A stretch of DNA of 64,000 bases. Origin: JAURDE01 sp965365285. Its GTDB lineage: Bacteria > Bdellovibrionota > Bacteriovoracia > Bacteriovoracales > Bacteriovoracaceae. Where the stretch lies: contig CBDUBC010000005.1 in assembly GCA_965365285.1 (NCBI GenBank), positions 1 to 64,000 of the forward strand, in the 5' to 3' direction. The position numbers and the translations under genes are program-made. Each line of letters starts with the position of its first letter. Within the stretch, counting starts at the first letter, position 1. This document shows positions 62,793-64,000 of the stretch, in pieces. A model generated the notes under the pieces. The model had not been told where the DNA came from and did not search any database. It was given only the letters and a program-made list of their open reading frames with translations.

Positions 62793-64000
62793 ATGGGTAT
62801 AAAAAAACTGTCTGATAATTACATAAGTATGAAGCAGCTTGTAAAAGAGGTTTCAGAGGTTGTACAAAAAATTTCTGGAAACGTCCTAGGTGACAAGCAG
62901 TATCATATGGTAGAGACCAGATTGAGCAGAAGATTTATTGAATTAGGTATTGAAGATCCTACTGAATATCATAATTATCTTAATGAAAACTATAAAGTAG
63001 AGAGCTCACATCTTGTTTCTCTTCTCACTACTCATCATACTTTCTTTTTTAGGGAATATATCCAGTTTGAGTACCTGGGCGTAGCACTTCCTCATATAAT
63101 TAAAAAAATGAAGGAGCAAGGGAGAACTAAACTCAAGGTTTGGTCCGCAGCGTGTAGTCGAGGGCAAGAGGTCTATACCCTAGCAATGTTTTTAAAAAAT
63201 CAAATACCTAAACACGACGATAATATTGATTTTGAGATTCTGGGTAGTGATATTGACCCTCAGTCGGTAGAAATAGCTCAAAATGGTGTTTATCACAAAG
63301 AAGAGATTAAAGAGGTACCACTTCATTACTTAAGTGGTAATTGGTCCAAGGGAACAGGCGAAATTGCTCATTTTGTACGAGCAAAAGATAGTTTAAGAAC
63401 TCATTGCAAGTTTAACACGTTAAATCTAATGAATTTTAAAAATAGTCTTGAAGGAGAGGTCTTCGATATTATTTTTTGTAGAAATGTATTTATTTATTTT
63501 ACTGAGCCGCAGATTAAAGAAGTTGTTAATGGATTTCTTGCACATCTCCAACCTCATGGACTAATTTTTAGTGGGGTAAGTGAATCTTTAAATAATCTGA
63601 AGCTTCCCATAAGGCTTGTGGGTAAAAGTATATATAGTCACTTAGACTTTGATATTAATAAAAAGGATATTAAAGAATCCGATTATGATCATTCTGATAT
63701 AAAAATCCACCATCAAGATGAAAAGGATGTGCCCGTCATTGAGCTTAAGAATCACTTCAGAGTTCTTATTGTAGATGACTCTACTGTTATCCAAAAGATC
63801 CTTCAAAAGATTTTCACTAAGGATAAAGGATTTGAAGTCGTCGGTGTAGCGAAGAATGGTGTTGAGGCTCATGAGCTTGCTCAAAAAACTGAATTTGACG
63901 TCATGACGTTGGATATTCATATGCCTGAGATGGATGGTATCGAGTACCTTAGAAATTATTTTAATGATCAACATCCTCCCGTGATGATCGTCTCTAGTGC
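62793..64000 (+). CDS. cheR: CheR methyltransferase fused to a CheB-type receiver (partial)
   Basis: Open reading frame from ATG 62793 to the window end (402 codons, no stop). Residues ~1-285 are a CheR receptor-methyltransferase: TTHHTFFFRE, VWSAACSRGQEVYTLAM, GSDIDPQSVEIAQNGVY, FDIIFCRNVFIYF, FSGVSESL. A linker (~286-320) rich in His/Asp leads in the same frame to a receiver: FRVLIVDDSTVIQKIL from 322 (D328-D329), VGVAKNGVEA, and LDIHMPEMDGIEYL with D374. The receiver is of CheB type. Whether a methylesterase domain follows is outside the window. Confidence 0.9.
   Translation, partial: MGIKKLSDNYISMKQLVKEVSEVVQKISGNVLGDKQYHMVETRLSRRFIELGIEDPTEYHNYLNENYKVESSHLVSLLTTHHTFFFREYIQFEYLGVALPHIIKKMKEQGRTKLKVWSAACSRGQEVYTLAMFLKNQIPKHDDNIDFEILGSDIDPQSVEIAQNGVYHKEEIKEVPLHYLSGNWSKGTGEIAHFVRAKDSLRTHCKFNTLNLMNFKNSLEGEVFDIIFCRNVFIYFTEPQIKEVVNGFLAHLQPHGLIFSGVSESLNNLKLPIRLVGKSIYSHLDFDINKKDIKESDYDHSDIKIHHQDEKDVPVIELKNHFRVLIVDDSTVIQKILQKIFTKDKGFEVVGVAKNGVEAHELAQKTEFDVMTLDIHMPEMDGIEYLRNYFNDQHPPVMIVSS

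Noticed and set aside
1..64000. CRISPR arrays, tRNA or rRNA genes, insertion sequences
   Set aside because: No regularly spaced repeats, no cloverleaf or rRNA-like stretches, and no transposase-like ORFs or terminal inverted repeats were noticed by eye.

Overview
The window is AT-rich throughout (roughly 35% G+C by eye) and densely coded. Many genes overlap by 4-50 bases, and no gene-free gap exceeds about 215 bases. The gene set points to a Gram-negative, flagellated, chemotactic bacterium of the Bdellovibrionota, most like the marine predatory Halobacteriovorax/Bacteriovorax lineage. The reasons are an MglA-type GTPase with a Roadblock partner, meso-DAP-type peptidoglycan genes, LpxH and heptose genes, an FtsI with a C-terminal PASTA domain, RNase J in a Gram-negative, and low G+C. 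The lineage is inferred from content; no rRNA is present.

Layout. 1-8.1 kb: an RqcH/NFACT gene and mutS2 diverge from overlapping start codons. Then come lepB, a penicillin-binding transpeptidase, rlmE, a sigma-54-type ATPase and an inositol-monophosphatase-family gene, all on the minus strand. 8.1-9.8 kb: an intergenic region with three identical DnaA-box-like repeats, then a polytopic membrane protein. 9.9-20.4 kb: a flagellar cap/chaperone and probable flagellin-glycosylation block (fliD, fliS, a FliT-like ORF, a Maf-N-like ORF, two GT9 glycosyltransferases, small unknowns), a histidine kinase/response regulator pair, nadK and lpxH. 20.4-22.2 kb: a PilZ protein and flagellin, the latter behind a clear sigma-28 promoter. 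22.2-28.9 kb: rfaE2, an RDD membrane protein, rsmE, prmA, an oligopeptide-type binding protein, RNase J and a bacterial B-box-like zinc protein.

28.9-46 kb is the division and cell-wall (dcw) cluster, read leftward: mtnP, rsmH, ftsL, ftsI, murE, murF, mraY, murD, ftsW, murC, murB, ftsQ, ftsA, ftsZ. It lacks mraZ and murG, and a binding-protein gene on the other strand interrupts it between murD and ftsW. MurD has lost several residues normally considered catalytic, while MurC, MurE and MurF keep theirs. 46-52.3 kb: an M14 carboxypeptidase, an alpha/beta-hydrolase-like protein, mglA with a Roadblock partner, recR, ybaB and dnaX.

52.4-64 kb is a chemotaxis/signalling operon with sigma-28-like promoters. 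It holds a REC protein with a phosphoacceptor His but a ruined ATPase domain, a complete dCache hybrid kinase, and a REC protein with an intact ATPase domain but no phosphoacceptor His. These are followed by cheA, cheW, a receptor whose sensor resembles that of the hybrid kinase, and a CheR-CheB(REC) fusion that runs off the window end.

The best leads are the degenerate MurD, the CheR-REC fusion, the reciprocal kinase halves around a shared sensor, and the head-to-head rqcH/mutS2 pair.
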